Assembly: GCA_964631725.1 (NCBI GenBank)
Contig: CAZVYX010000015.1
Span: 1 to 64,000, forward strand
DNA from: GCA-2731375 sp964631725
GTDB lineage: Bacteria > Pseudomonadota > Alphaproteobacteria > GCA-2731375
Direction: 5' to 3'
Length of the DNA: 64,000 nt
Shown here: one piece after another, positions 35,082 through 44,327 of the stretch
How the letters are laid out: each line of letters begins with the position of its first letter
Position numbering within the stretch: position 1 is the first letter of the stretch
Translations under genes and position numbers: made by a program
The notes under the pieces: model-generated
What the model saw: the letters and a program-made list of their open reading frames with translations, nothing else
What the model was told of the DNA's origin: nothing
The model's database searches: none

Positions 35082-36350
35082 TCACGATGGACCCGCCTTG
35101 CGGCCGGCGAACAAGAGCAGGTTGAGGGGGTGCAGGATATCGAAAATCCTGGAAAATTCCGCCTCGAAATCAGGCCAGCTCATCTTCGCGCCGCCCGCGC
35201 GCAGACGGCCATGGATTTGCCGCAGACTGCGCTTGCCATCAATCAAGGCAACGATGGCCGCCGCGCCGGCGGGCAATTCGAAGCGCCGCTCGACCCCGCC
35301 CAGTTCGGCCCGCAAAATGGGCGCGCGTTCCAGGCTGGCCGCCAGCCGCTGCGCCGGCATTTCGCGCAGGGCCGGCACCATCGCCGGATCAAATCCGCCG
35401 GCCGCGCCGCCCTGCTGATTGCCCCGGCGCACGGCATAAAAAACATGCGTCTTCATGGCGCCCGACAGCTCCTCGGCCAGGGCCCAGCGCTGCACCTGTG
35501 GCAGCGCCGCTGCCCGGGCCCGGAGTTCCGGGTCGTCGAGATACTGGCAGGGGTCATACTCGCCAGCGGGCAAAAATCCCGTAATGCGCAAATCGGCGGC
35601 ATCAATCAGGGCAGCAATTTCATCAATCAGATAGGCGCGGTCCCGGCTGTGCAGCAACAGATCGTAAAAGCCCGCCGCATCGCCCGCCAGATGATCCGAG
35701 AGATAGCCGTTGCGTTTTAGCCAGTTACCCTCGGGCATGGCCTCGACCAACCGGCGGGCCAGATCCAGACGTTCTTCCGCCGCGCCATTGCCAACCAGAC
35801 GGGCGATGGCCCGTTGCGCGGGATAGACCCCGGTCCGGCCCAATTCGCCATAGAGCATCAGTCCCAAGCCACCGCCGTCGGTAAGCACCGACAGCAGCGC
35901 CGCCAGGCCCTCTTCGGGCGCGGCGAGATGGTGCAGCACGCCGCAGCAATCGATGTAATCGAACGGCTGCCAAGCCATTTTGGGCAGATCCAGCAGCGAA
36001 CCATGATGGAACGAGATATTGTTCAGGCCGCGTGCCACCGCCCGCGCCTCGGCGATCTCCAGCGACGCCGTGGACATATCCAGATAGGTGACACCGCCGG
36101 CGCCACGGTCCTGCAATTGTTGCGCCAGCATGATCGCGCCGTCGCCGGTGCCGCCGCCCGCCACCAGGGCACGCAATCCTCCGTCGGGCAAGTCCTGGGC
36201 CCGGCCACCGGCCAGCACGAAATGCTCGATCTCCAGCAAATGGCTCGGCGAACCGATAATAAGGCGATGCGCTTCATCCGTCGGGTCACGGGCCGGATAG
36301 GGATAGGCCTCGTACTGCCTCCGAACGCTGGCGTCACCATCAGCCATCAT
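35082..36350 (-). CDS. Class I SAM-dependent methyltransferase with C-terminal extension
   Basis: A 422-residue protein. The SAM-binding Rossmann part is at about 55-170: motif I ALVAGGGTGDGAIMLAQ, acidic LDMST, DYIDCCGVLHHLAAPEEGL. Before it, RRQYEAYPYPARDP matches a family of methyltransferases that begin in this way. The region from about 230 (LHSRDRAYLIDEIAALID) to 290 and the final 120 residues form an extra domain of unknown role. The substrate is unknown. It lies 15 bases before the antiporter gene on the same strand. Confidence 0.8.
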   Translation of the reverse strand: MMADGDASVRRQYEAYPYPARDPTDEAHRLIIGSPSHLLEIEHFVLAGGRAQDLPDGGLRALVAGGGTGDGAIMLAQQLQDRGAGGVTYLDMSTASLEIAEARAVARGLNNISFHHGSLLDLPKMAWQPFDYIDCCGVLHHLAAPEEGLAALLSVLTDGGGLGLMLYGELGRTGVYPAQRAIARLVGNGAAEERLDLARRLVEAMPEGNWLKRNGYLSDHLAGDAAGFYDLLLHSRDRAYLIDEIAALIDAADLRITGFLPAGEYDPCQYLDDPELRARAAALPQVQRWALAEELSGAMKTHVFYAVRRGNQQGGAAGGFDPAMVPALREMPAQRLAASLERAPILRAELGGVERRFELPAGAAAIVALIDGKRSLRQIHGRLRAGGAKMSWPDFEAEFSRIFDILHPLNLLLFAGRKAGPS

Positions 36351-36377
36351 GACAACACCCGTTCCCGGACCTCCCCG

Positions 36378-37355
36378 CTAGTCGATGGTGATAACGGCCT
36401 TGCCCACCACCTTGCGGTCGACCAGGACCTGCAAGGCCGCCGGCACCTCGGCAAGGGGAAAGCGATGCGAAATATTGGGGCGCAATTTGCCCTCGCGCAG
36501 CCACTGGAACAGCATATCCATGTTCTTGCGGTGCCCTTCGGGATTGCGCTTGTTCCAGGCGCCCCAGAAGACGCCGACGATGGAGCAGTTCTTCAACAGC
36601 GCCAGATTGGCCGGCGCTTCCGGTATGCGGCCGGAAGCAAAGCCGATCACCAGCAGCCGGCCATCCCAATTGATGCAACGCAGGGATTGATCGAACACGT
36701 CGCCGCCGACCGGATCGTAAATAACATCCGCCCCGGCACTGCCGCAGATCTCCTTCACCTTATCCTTGAAGGGACCGTCCGTGTAGTTGATGACGTGATC
36801 GGCGCCATGTTCGGTGACAATCTTCAGCTTTTCGTCGCTGCTGGCGGTGCCGATTACCTTAGCCCCCATGGCCTTGCCGATCTCCACCGCAGAGAGGCCG
36901 ACGCCGCCGGCGGCGCCATGCACCAACAGCCATTCATCCTTCGCCAGCTTGCCCATCTGCAACAACGCGTAGATCGAGGTGCCATATGTCAGCACGAAGG
37001 CGGAGCCCAATTCGTAGCTGATATCATCGGGCAGGTGCAGGCAATTGCTGGCCAGGGTATTAACCTCCTCGGCGAAAGCGCCGTGGCCGGTCATGGCAAT
37101 AACCCTGTCACCGGGTTTGAGGTCCGTCACACCGGGGCCTACGGAAATGATGTCACCGGCGCATTCGGAGCCGGGAGAAAAGGGATGCTCCGGCTTGAAT
37201 TGGTAGATCCCCTGGGTGATCAGGATGTCGGGGAAATTGACCCCGGCACTGCGGACCCGCACGCACACCTCGCCCTCGCCGGGCGGCGGCAGTTCGAAAT
37301 CCTCCAGCACCAGGCTTTCAATGGGACCATTTTCCTTGCACAACATCGCTTTCAT
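36378..37355 (-). CDS. NADPH:quinone oxidoreductase family protein (zinc-free MDR)
   Basis: A 325-residue medium-chain reductase. N-terminal GroES-like part with NFPDILITQG and PGSECAGDI; cofactor site AAGGVGLSAVEIGKAMGAKVIGT, where the usual AxxGGVG motif for NADPH is present; EICGSAGADVIYDPVGG follows. It lacks the catalytic and structural zinc cysteines, as usual for the quinone oxidoreductase/enoyl reductase branch. Substrate unknown. It precedes the methyltransferase gene by 27 bases. Confidence 0.87.
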   Translation of the reverse strand: MKAMLCKENGPIESLVLEDFELPPPGEGEVCVRVRSAGVNFPDILITQGIYQFKPEHPFSPGSECAGDIISVGPGVTDLKPGDRVIAMTGHGAFAEEVNTLASNCLHLPDDISYELGSAFVLTYGTSIYALLQMGKLAKDEWLLVHGAAGGVGLSAVEIGKAMGAKVIGTASSDEKLKIVTEHGADHVINYTDGPFKDKVKEICGSAGADVIYDPVGGDVFDQSLRCINWDGRLLVIGFASGRIPEAPANLALLKNCSIVGVFWGAWNKRNPEGHRKNMDMLFQWLREGKLRPNISHRFPLAEVPAALQVLVDRKVVGKAVITID

Positions 37356-37455
37356 CAGTGTCTTTCCTCAAGCTTTCCCGCGTAATAGTTTCTGAACCGG
37401 GGCTTAACACAAAGCATGGGCGTTTGTCGCCCATAGGCGCTATTCTCTGAACCGG

Positions 37456-38004
37456 ATGATTCGAAAGGTTGTCATGCGCGGCTATTTTGGCATCGGTGTG
37501 GAGCGTCTGAGCAAGCCCATGAACGCGGGCAATCTGTTCCGTTCCGCGCAGGCGTTTGGCGCCGGGTTCCTGTTCACGGTGGATGGCAGCTATCGCCAGC
37601 GGCAAGCCGCCTCCGACACCTCGCGTTCGACCCATCAACTGCCCTACTACGAGTTCGACAGCGTGGCCAACATGATCCTGCCCGAACGATGCCTGCTGAT
37701 CGGTATCGAATTGCTCGACGATGCCGTTGATCTGCCAACCTTCAAGCATCCCGTGCGGGCAGCCTATGTCCTTGGCCCGGAGCGGGGCAGCCTGTCGACG
37801 GAAATGCTGGCCAAATGCGACCATGTCATCAAGATTCCAACCGCATTTTGCATCAATGTGGCAACGGCGGGCGCCATCGTCCTGTATGACCGCACGGTAA
37901 GTCTGGGCCGTTTCGGCCAACGGGCGACATTCAGCCGCAACGCCGGCGAAGCGCCCGCGCCGCACGTGCAGGGCGCGCAAAAATTTCGCACGCAACAGGA
38001 TTAA
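37456..38004 (+). CDS. SpoU/TrmH family RNA methyltransferase
   Basis: A 182-residue SPOUT-fold methyltransferase. The trefoil-knot motifs are NAGNLFRSAQAFGA, AAYVLGPERGSLS and IPTAFCINVATAGAIVLYDR, which bind SAM and form the dimer. It has no N-terminal RNA-binding extension, so it is near the minimal size, like TrmL. tRNA or rRNA ribose 2'-O-methylation is likely. ATG 37456 or ATG 37474 may be the start. It is divergent from the quinone reductase gene. Confidence 0.87.
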   Translation: MIRKVVMRGYFGIGVERLSKPMNAGNLFRSAQAFGAGFLFTVDGSYRQRQAASDTSRSTHQLPYYEFDSVANMILPERCLLIGIELLDDAVDLPTFKHPVRAAYVLGPERGSLSTEMLAKCDHVIKIPTAFCINVATAGAIVLYDRTVSLGRFGQRATFSRNAGEAPAPHVQGAQKFRTQQD

Positions 38005-38061
38005 GCGAAATATGACCCACTTGGCCTGGAAAATGCCGCAATCGAGCCCTATGTTGTCGCC

Positions 38062-38586
38062 ATGAAAAAGTATCTGACTATTTTGGCCATCATTGCGGTG
38101 CTGTGTGGCGTTGCCGTGGCGGCACAGGCAAAACCGGCATCGCCCAAATCGCTGTTGCGCAATCCCGGTGTCTGGGGCGCTTTTTCCCTGAAGGAAGGCA
38201 AGGGCCTCGCCTGCTATATGGCGGGCCAGCCGGGCGACAGCAGACCGGCCGGGGTCAAGCGCGGCCCGATCTGGGTGCTGATCACCCATCGGCCCTACAA
38301 GAAGATCAAGGGCGAGGTGGGGATATATGTCGGCTATCCCCTGAAGCCGGGCAGCACCGCCACCATCGACGTCGATGGCAAGAAGTTCAAACTCTATACC
38401 GTGGATGACACCGCCTGGGTGGAAAGCCCGAAGATGGAAGCAAAACTGGTGAAGGCGATGCGAGCCGGCAAAAAAATGGTCGTTCGCGGCGTCTCCAAAC
38501 GGGGCACCAAAACAACCGACCGATATTCCCTGAAGGGTTTCACCCGCGCCCACAAGGCCATCAACCGGGCCTGCAAGGTGAAATAG
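38062..38586 (+). CDS. IalB-like secreted protein
   Basis: A 174-residue periplasmic protein with a signal peptide (MKKYLTILAII through AAQAK, about 23 residues). The mature part resembles the invasion-associated locus B family: VWGAFSLKEGKGLACYMAGQP, RGPIWVLITHRP and GYPLKPGSTATIDVDG. Two cysteines, in ACYMAG and in the C-terminal RACKVK, may form a disulfide. Named for Bartonella, the family is widespread in free-living alphaproteobacteria and its role is unclear. It lies 7 bases before rlmN. Confidence 0.83.
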   Translation: MKKYLTILAIIAVLCGVAVAAQAKPASPKSLLRNPGVWGAFSLKEGKGLACYMAGQPGDSRPAGVKRGPIWVLITHRPYKKIKGEVGIYVGYPLKPGSTATIDVDGKKFKLYTVDDTAWVESPKMEAKLVKAMRAGKKMVVRGVSKRGTKTTDRYSLKGFTRAHKAINRACKVK

Positions 38587-38593
38587 GCCGGAT

Positions 38594-39751
38594 ATGAGCC
38601 CGGCCGCGACAGAAGCTTCGGCAGAAACCGCCAGGGACGGAAATGCAGCCAATCTCGTCGGCCTGACGCGCACCGAACTGACGGACATCGTGGCCAAACT
38701 TGGCGTGCCGGAGCGGCAACGGAGAATGCGGGTCAGCCAGCTTTGGCGTTGGCTGTACAATCGCGGCGCCGCCAACTTTGCCGAGATGAGCGATCTGGGC
38801 AAGGAGTTGCGCCAACGCCTCGCCGAAAGCTGCTGCATCGACCGGCCAGCGGTGGCGGAAACCCTAAATTCCACCGACGGCACCATCAAATGGCTGCTGC
38901 GCCTGAGCGACGGCAATGAAGTGGAAATGGTCTATATCCCGGATCTGGACCACGGCGCCCTGTGCATCTCCAGCCAGGTGGGCTGCACCTTGAATTGCCG
39001 GTTTTGCCATACCGGGACCATGCCCCTGGTGCGCAATCTGACCGCCGGCGAAATCCTCGGCCAATTCATGCTGGCGCGGGATAGCCTGGACGACTGGCCC
39101 GATCCCGACGGCCACCGCAAGATATCCACCATCGTCATGATGGGCATGGGCGAGCCGTTGCTGAACTATGACAACGTGGCCCAGGCCCTGAACATCATCA
39201 TGGATGGCGACGGCATCGCCCTGTCGCGCCGGGCCATCACTTTGTCCACCGCCGGACTGGTCCCGGCAATGGAACGGTGTGGCCGCGAATTGCGCGTCAA
39301 TCTGGCGGTGTCCCTGCACGCGGTGAATGACAAGGTGCGCGACCAGTTGGTGCCCTTGAACCGGCGTCATCCCATCGCCGAATTGATCCAGGCTTGCCAC
39401 GACTATCCCTCGGCCAACAACTCCCGGCGCATTACCTTCGAATATGTGATGTTGCAGGAGGTCAATGACAGCCTGGAAGATGCGCATGAACTGGTGCGTC
39501 TGCTGCGCGGCCTGCCGGCGAAAATCAACCTGATACCGTTCAATGCCTGGCCCGGCGCGCCTTATGAATGCAGTTCGAACAACCGCATTCGCCGATTTGC
39601 CTCGGTGCTCAACGATGCCGGTTTCGCCGCCCCGGTCCGCGCACCCAGGGGCCGCGACATCATGGCGGCCTGCGGTCAGTTGAAATCAGCCAGCGAAAAA
39701 AAGCCGGCGGCCCAACGCAAGAGCAACGGGAATACGACGGCTAGCGGCTGA
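38594..39751 (+). CDS. rlmN: 23S rRNA (A2503-C2)/tRNA (A37-C2) methyltransferase
   Basis: A 385-residue radical SAM enzyme. The cluster motif C-X3-C-X2-C is in CTLNCRFCHTG, the SAM-binding MMGMGEPLLNYDNV and SLHAVNDKVRDQLVP follow, and the C-terminal catalytic cysteine is in MAACGQL. A short Lys/Ala-rich tail ends the protein. It improves ribosome fidelity by methylating A2503. It overlaps the ankyrin gene tail to tail by 11 bases. Confidence 0.96.
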   Translation: MSPAATEASAETARDGNAANLVGLTRTELTDIVAKLGVPERQRRMRVSQLWRWLYNRGAANFAEMSDLGKELRQRLAESCCIDRPAVAETLNSTDGTIKWLLRLSDGNEVEMVYIPDLDHGALCISSQVGCTLNCRFCHTGTMPLVRNLTAGEILGQFMLARDSLDDWPDPDGHRKISTIVMMGMGEPLLNYDNVAQALNIIMDGDGIALSRRAITLSTAGLVPAMERCGRELRVNLAVSLHAVNDKVRDQLVPLNRRHPIAELIQACHDYPSANNSRRITFEYVMLQEVNDSLEDAHELVRLLRGLPAKINLIPFNAWPGAPYECSSNNRIRRFASVLNDAGFAAPVRAPRGRDIMAACGQLKSASEKKPAAQRKSNGNTTASG

Positions 39752-40334
39752 TCCCGGCCTCGCGAAAAATCTTGATGATACGGTGGCGCCGGTTTTCCCT
39801 GGCCAGATCCAGGGCGGTTCGGCCGGTGAAATCGGTCAAGGACGGGTCGGCGCCACCATCAAGCAAGGCCGCAACCGCGTTCTCACTACCCCCGGCAGCG
39901 GCGCGCATCAGGGCAGTTTCTCCCTGCTTGTTGTCGCGATCGACCGCCGCCCCGGCCGCCAGAAGCACATTGACGGCATCATCGTGATTCTTGAAGGCCG
40001 CGAAAGTCAGGGCGGTATTTCCTTCATTATCATCCAAATCAATGATGGCGCCGCGCGTCAACAGCAACTCGACCAGATCCACGGCGCCCAGATTGGCCGC
40101 CAATATCAGCGCGGTGCGATGCTTGCCGTCGCGGACGTTTGGCGAAGAACCCGCCAGCAGCGCCTTTTGCGCGGCGGTGACATTGCCGCGCTCGGCCGCC
40201 GTGATCAAGGGATCGGCGGCAAATGCCTGGGCCCGGGCACTACCCGCCAATATTCCCGACGCCACCGCCATCGCGGCCAGCAGCACCAGCAGGGTCAATG
40301 GCGTCCTGAATTTTCGTAACAACCGATATCCCAT
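39741..40334 (-). CDS. Exported ankyrin-repeat protein
   Basis: A 197-residue protein with an N-terminal signal sequence (basic MGYRLLRKFRTP, hydrophobic LTLLVLLAAMAVASGIL, AQA before the mature part). About four or five ankyrin repeats follow (NVRDGKHRTALILAANLG, LDDNEGNTALTFAAFKNH, RDNKQGETALMRAAAGG, LTDFTGRTALDLARENRR). Such periplasmic ankyrin proteins mediate protein contacts, sometimes protecting catalases; the partner is unknown. ATG 40334 puts the signal at the N terminus. Confidence 0.82.
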   Translation of the reverse strand: MGYRLLRKFRTPLTLLVLLAAMAVASGILAGSARAQAFAADPLITAAERGNVTAAQKALLAGSSPNVRDGKHRTALILAANLGAVDLVELLLTRGAIIDLDDNEGNTALTFAAFKNHDDAVNVLLAAGAAVDRDNKQGETALMRAAAGGSENAVAALLDGGADPSLTDFTGRTALDLARENRRHRIIKIFREAGISR

Positions 40335-40411
40335 TGTCGCCCTACATGATTTTGATTTCATCCGGATGCCCGGCGGTGCACCATCGGATGTCATTGTGCT
40401 AGATTGCCACC

Positions 40412-40807
40412 ATGATAGGCAAAAGGATAATTATCGCCGCGCTGGTGGCACCCTGGCTGTTGACGCTGACAACGACCATGGGCCCGGCCCAAGGTGCCGA
40501 TGGCCGCGCCGATGGCACCTTTCTCGCCGGCGCGGCAGACCTGCCGCTGATGCCGGGATTGCGGGAACTGCCTGAAATGGCCATGGTTTTTGACAAGCCC
40601 GATGGCCGGCTGGTGCGGGCCATGGCGGTTGGTAAAACCGAACAAACCGCGCTTTGGCGGTTTTATGATGAAACCCTGCCGCAACTGGGCTGGCACCGCC
40701 TGGGACCCGGCAATTTCATCAGGGACGGCGAAAGATTGCACATCACGGCAAAAAAAAGCGACGGCGCATTGATTGTTCGCTTTGCTATTGCGCCCGGAAC
40801 CGAGTAG
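40412..40807 (+). CDS. Small secreted protein, unknown function
   Basis: A 131-residue protein with a signal peptide (MIGKRIIIAALVAPWLLTL, cut near AQGA). The mature part has LPLMPGLRELPEMAMVFDKPDGRLV, then TALWRFYDETLPQLGWHRL and FIRDGERLHITAKK, a pattern seen in short periplasmic proteins of alphaproteobacteria in which a predicted quantity is fitted against a 'LGW' block. I cannot assign a function. It is divergent from the ankyrin gene. Confidence 0.65.
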   Translation: MIGKRIIIAALVAPWLLTLTTTMGPAQGADGRADGTFLAGAADLPLMPGLRELPEMAMVFDKPDGRLVRAMAVGKTEQTALWRFYDETLPQLGWHRLGPGNFIRDGERLHITAKKSDGALIVRFAIAPGTE

Positions 40808-40830
40808 GACGGCGCCCTTAACCGATTAAC

Positions 40831-40853
40831 GGGCCCGCGCAGGGCCCATTTTG
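40831..40853 (+). terminator. Candidate terminator before the enoyl-CoA hydratase gene
   Basis: GGGCCC (40831-40836) and GGGCCC (40842-40847) pair around GCGCA, followed by ATTTTGC. The stem is only 6 bp and the T run short, so it is a modest terminator at best. Confidence 0.4.
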
Positions 40854-40895
40854 CATGTTGCGGGCGACAGCTTGAACAGTTGGGAGATGAGGGTC

Positions 40896-41672
40896 ATGGC
40901 ATACGAAAACATCCTGGTGGAAACCAAAGGCAGCGTCGGCATCATTACCTTGGACCGGCCGGAAGCGTTGAATGCCCTGAACAGCGCACTGATCGCGGAT
41001 CTGGGCCAGGCCCTGGACGGCTTCGAAAGCGACGATGATATCGGCTGCATTGTCCTGACCGGCAGCGCCAAGGCGTTCGCCGCCGGCGCCGATATCTCGG
41101 AAATGGCGCCGAAAAGCTACATGGAGGTCTATCGCGAGGATTTCATTACCGCCGGCTGGGAACGGGTCAGCCAGTCCCGCAAACCGATCATCGCGGCGGT
41201 GGCCGGGTTTGCCCTGGGCGGCGGCTGTGAAATGGCAATGATGTGCGACTTCATCATTGCCGCCGACAATGCCAAATTCGGCCAGCCGGAGATCAACCTG
41301 GGCATTTTGCCCGGCGCCGGCGGCACCCAGCGTCTGACCCGTTTCGTGGGCAAATCGAAGGCGATGGAAATGATCCTGACCGGCCGCATGATGACGGCGG
41401 AAGAGGCCGAGCGGGCGGGCCTGGCCAGCCGGGTGGTGCCGCTGGACGATCTTCTGGACGAAGCCATTAGCGTGGCTGAAAAAATCTGCAAACTATCCCA
41501 GCCGATGGTGATGATCGCCAAGGAATGCGTCAACCGCGCCTATGAAACCACCTTGGCGGAGGGTGTCCGATTCGAACGGCGAATGTTCCATTCCGCGTTT
41601 TCGACCGAGGACAAGGCGGAGGGCATGGCGGCCTTCCTGGAGAAGCGAACCGCACAGTTCAAACACCGTTGA
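40896..41672 (+). CDS. Enoyl-CoA hydratase
   Basis: A 258-residue crotonase-fold enzyme hydrating trans-2-enoyl-CoA in beta-oxidation. The oxyanion-hole segments are FAAGADISEM and GFALGGGCEMAMMCD; the two catalytic glutamates lie in QPEINLGILPGAGGTQRL. The C-terminal helix ends EGMAAFLEKRTAQFKHR. ATG 40896 with GGGAGATGAGG upstream is preferred over an earlier in-frame codon. It is probably monocistronic. Confidence 0.95.
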   Translation: MAYENILVETKGSVGIITLDRPEALNALNSALIADLGQALDGFESDDDIGCIVLTGSAKAFAAGADISEMAPKSYMEVYREDFITAGWERVSQSRKPIIAAVAGFALGGGCEMAMMCDFIIAADNAKFGQPEINLGILPGAGGTQRLTRFVGKSKAMEMILTGRMMTAEEAERAGLASRVVPLDDLLDEAISVAEKICKLSQPMVMIAKECVNRAYETTLAEGVRFERRMFHSAFSTEDKAEGMAAFLEKRTAQFKHR

Positions 41673-41827
41673 GGCCAGGGCGCAACGGCGCTGCATCTGT
41701 CCGTTTGCAGGCGGCGGAACGATTGATTATGACTCCATCCTGGAACGAAATTGGATTTCCGTGGTGCAGGAATGCACCGTTCGGGATACGGTTGTGACGA
41801 GTTCAGTCGAGGAGGTCGCCAGGCGCC

Positions 41828-42760
41828 ATGAAGCTGCTTTCGGGAAATAGTAACCGGCCCTTGGCGGAAGCCATCGCGGCCTATTTGGAAACACCGTTGA
41901 CCAACGCGGATGTGCGGCGGTTTTCCGATATGGAAGTGTTCGTGGAAATCCACGAGAATGTGCGCGGCGAGGATGTTTTTGTCGTTCAGTCCACGTCTTC
42001 GCCGGCGAATGACAATCTGATGGAGCTCCTCGTCTGCATCGATGCCTTGCGCCGTGCCTCGGCCCGGCGCATCACCGCTGTACTGCCCTATTTCGGCTAT
42101 GCCCGCCAGGACCGCAAATCTGGCTCCAGGACGCCAATTTCGGCTAAACTGGTGGCCAACCTGATCGCCACGGCCGGAGCCAACCGGGTTCTGACGATGG
42201 ATTTGCACGCCGGCCAGATCCAGGGCTTTTTTGACATTCCCACCGATAATCTGTTCGCCGGCCCGGTCTTCACGCGGGAGATCGCGGCTGAAAGCGGCGA
42301 TGAAAAGCTGGTAATGGTCTCGCCCGACGTGGGCGGCGTGGTGCGCACGCGGGCCCTGGCCAAGCGGCTGGATGCTGATCTGGCGATCGTTGACAAACGG
42401 CGGGAAAAGGCCGGCGTGTCGGAAGTCATGAATATTATCGGCGATGTGGACGGGCGCACCTGCGTGCTGGTCGACGATATCGTCGATTCCGCCGGCACAT
42501 TGTGCAATGCGGCCCAAGCCTTGATAGATTCGGGCGCGAAACAGGTATCCGCCTATGTCACCCATGGCGTGCTGTCGGGTGGCGCCGTGGCGCGGGTAAC
42601 CTCGTCGGCACTGGAGCATCTTTCGGTTACCGATTCCATTGCCGCCACGGATGCCATGCGCCATGCGCGCAATATACGCTCCATCCCCATCGCGCCGCTG
42701 CTGGGTGAAGCCATCCGGCGCATCAGCGAGGAGACGTCAGTCTCGTCCCTGTTCGAATAG
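41828..42760 (+). CDS. prs: Ribose-phosphate pyrophosphokinase
   Basis: A 310-residue PRPP synthase feeding nucleotide, histidine and NAD synthesis. Catalytic and binding blocks: FSDMEVFVEIHENVRG, YFGYARQDRKSGSRTPISAK, the metal-binding MDLHAGQIQGFFDIP and the PRPP loop VLVDDIVDSAGTL. Length is normal for class I. CGAGGAGGTCGCC gives a good ribosome site. The 155-base upstream gap has a short hairpin (GGTGCA/TGCACC at 41763-41778). Start of the prs-rplY-pth run. Confidence 0.97.
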   Translation: MKLLSGNSNRPLAEAIAAYLETPLTNADVRRFSDMEVFVEIHENVRGEDVFVVQSTSSPANDNLMELLVCIDALRRASARRITAVLPYFGYARQDRKSGSRTPISAKLVANLIATAGANRVLTMDLHAGQIQGFFDIPTDNLFAGPVFTREIAAESGDEKLVMVSPDVGGVVRTRALAKRLDADLAIVDKRREKAGVSEVMNIIGDVDGRTCVLVDDIVDSAGTLCNAAQALIDSGAKQVSAYVTHGVLSGGAVARVTSSALEHLSVTDSIAATDAMRHARNIRSIPIAPLLGEAIRRISEETSVSSLFE

Positions 42761-42810
42761 CCGGCTCGAAATATCCCGTCTTGCCGGCCACCAAATTGTG
42801 TGAGTTTCGG

Positions 42811-42839
42811 TTGAGTTTCTTGGGCAATCCGCGTATATG
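42811..42839 (+). promoter_or_regulatory. Candidate promoter of rplY
   Basis: TTGAGT (42811-42816) and TATATG (42834-42839) are 17 bases apart, in the 214-base gap between prs and rplY. Each matches four of six consensus positions. A leader of about 130 bases would precede the rplY ATG. Confidence 0.35.
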
Positions 42840-42974
42840 GGCGGCTTCCAACGGCACGCGCGGCCTTGGTCCCGGATTTTTGATGGTTTTGACGCAGCAC
42901 CCCTGGAGGCTGCGGCGGCCTTTCCGGGCAATGGGCTGTTAGTCGGACGCCATAGCTTATCGGAGCGATTAGAG

Positions 42975-43655
42975 ATGTCAGAGAACACGATTACAGTTGA
43001 ACTACGTGACCGGGTCGGCAAGGGGGCCGCCCGGGCGGCAAGGCGTGCGGGTGTGGTGCCCGGCGTCGTCTATGGTGACAAGAAGCCGCCCCAGCCGATT
43101 TCGGTCGACCGCAAACAGATGGACAAGCTGCTGCAAAATCCCGGGCTGTTCAATACCCTGTTTGAATTGCATGCCGGCGACAAAAAACAGCAGGTGCTGC
43201 CGCGCGATGTGCAGCTGGATGTGGTCACCGATGTGCCCTTGCATGTTGATTTCCTGCGCCTCTCGGACAAGACCGAGATCACCATCGCCGTGCCCGTGTC
43301 GTTTGTGAACGAGGAAGAATCGGAGGCCCTGCGCCAAGGCGCCGTGCTGAACATCGTTCGCCATCAGATCGAAGTGCGCTGCCTGGCGGGTGCCATTCCG
43401 GCCTCGATCGAGATTGATCTGACGGGTACGGAAATTGGCGATTCCATCCATATCTCCGCCGTGCCCCTGCCGGATGGCGTGGTGCCGACCATCACCGACC
43501 GTGACTTCACCATCGTCACCCTGGCCGCCCCGACCATTCAGGCCATCGAGGAAGAAGAAGAAGAAGCCGAGGGCGAGGAAGGCCTGGAAGGCGTCGAAGG
43601 CGAAGAGGGCGAAGAGGGCGCTGGCGAAGCGGAAGAGGGCGGCGAGGAAGAGTAG
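42975..43655 (+). CDS. rplY: 50S ribosomal protein L25 (CTC form)
   Basis: A 226-residue 5S rRNA-binding protein with the long CTC architecture. The L25 domain (1 to about 95: VELRDRVGKGAARAARRAG, GVVYGDKKPPQPISV) is followed by the beta-barrel TL5/CTC domain (IAVPVSFVNEEESEALRQG). The last 36 residues are nearly all Glu/Gly/Ala, made of repeated GEEG-like units, giving a strongly acidic tail. ATG 42975 is chosen because the L25 domain begins there. Confidence 0.95.
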   Translation: MSENTITVELRDRVGKGAARAARRAGVVPGVVYGDKKPPQPISVDRKQMDKLLQNPGLFNTLFELHAGDKKQQVLPRDVQLDVVTDVPLHVDFLRLSDKTEITIAVPVSFVNEEESEALRQGAVLNIVRHQIEVRCLAGAIPASIEIDLTGTEIGDSIHISAVPLPDGVVPTITDRDFTIVTLAAPTIQAIEEEEEEAEGEEGLEGVEGEEGEEGAGEAEEGGEEE

Positions 43656-43694
43656 ACCGCCCGCCCCGGCCCGCGAACACTGGGAGCGATCACC

Positions 43695-44327
43695 ATGTTG
43701 TTGTTGGTGGGTTTGGGCAATCCCGGAAGCAAGTACGCCGACAACCGGCACAATATCGGTTTCATGGCGGTGGACGAGATCGTCCGCCGCCATGGCTTTG
43801 CCCCCGAACGCCGGCGATTTCAAGGCCTGACCAGCGAAGGAACGCTGGCCGGGCAAAAGGTGCTGGTGCTAAAGCCGCAAACCTTCATGAACGAGTCCGG
43901 AAAGAGCGTCGGCGAAGCCGTGCGCTTCTTCAAGCTTGATCCAGACCGGATCGTTGTCTTTCACGACGAGCTGGATCTGGAACCGGGCAAGCTGCGGGTC
44001 AAGAAGGGCGGCGGCTTGGCCGGGCACAACGGTTTGAAGAGTCTGGCGGCCCATATCGGCAAGGATTTTCGCCGCGTGCGTTTGGGTATCGGACATCCCG
44101 GCGACAAGAACCGCGTGATGCGCTATGTCCTGCGCGACTTCCCCAAGGCCGATGACAAGTGGCTGGACCCACTGTTGGACGCCATGGCCGAGGCCGCGCC
44201 GCTGTTGGCGGGCAAGGATGACGCTGCCTTTGCCTCCAAGGTTGCCTTGATTTTGAATCCGCCAGTGCACAAGCCGGCACCCACGCCGGCGGCAATGGCG
44301 CCTGAAAACGATCAATCGACGAATTGA
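43695..44327 (+). CDS. pth: Peptidyl-tRNA hydrolase
   Basis: A 210-residue enzyme that frees tRNA from aborted peptides. Motifs: VGLGNPGSKYADNRHNIGF (catalytic His), KPQTFMNESGKSV, and VFHDELDLEPGKLRVKKGGGLAGHNGLKS (catalytic Asp). The C-terminal 25 residues are Pro/Ala-rich. It follows rplY by 39 bases, the widespread rplY-pth-ychF order, here broken by an opposed gene before ychF. It overlaps that gene's end by 16 bases. Confidence 0.96.
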   Translation: MLLLVGLGNPGSKYADNRHNIGFMAVDEIVRRHGFAPERRRFQGLTSEGTLAGQKVLVLKPQTFMNESGKSVGEAVRFFKLDPDRIVVFHDELDLEPGKLRVKKGGGLAGHNGLKSLAAHIGKDFRRVRLGIGHPGDKNRVMRYVLRDFPKADDKWLDPLLDAMAEAAPLLAGKDDAAFASKVALILNPPVHKPAPTPAAMAPENDQSTN

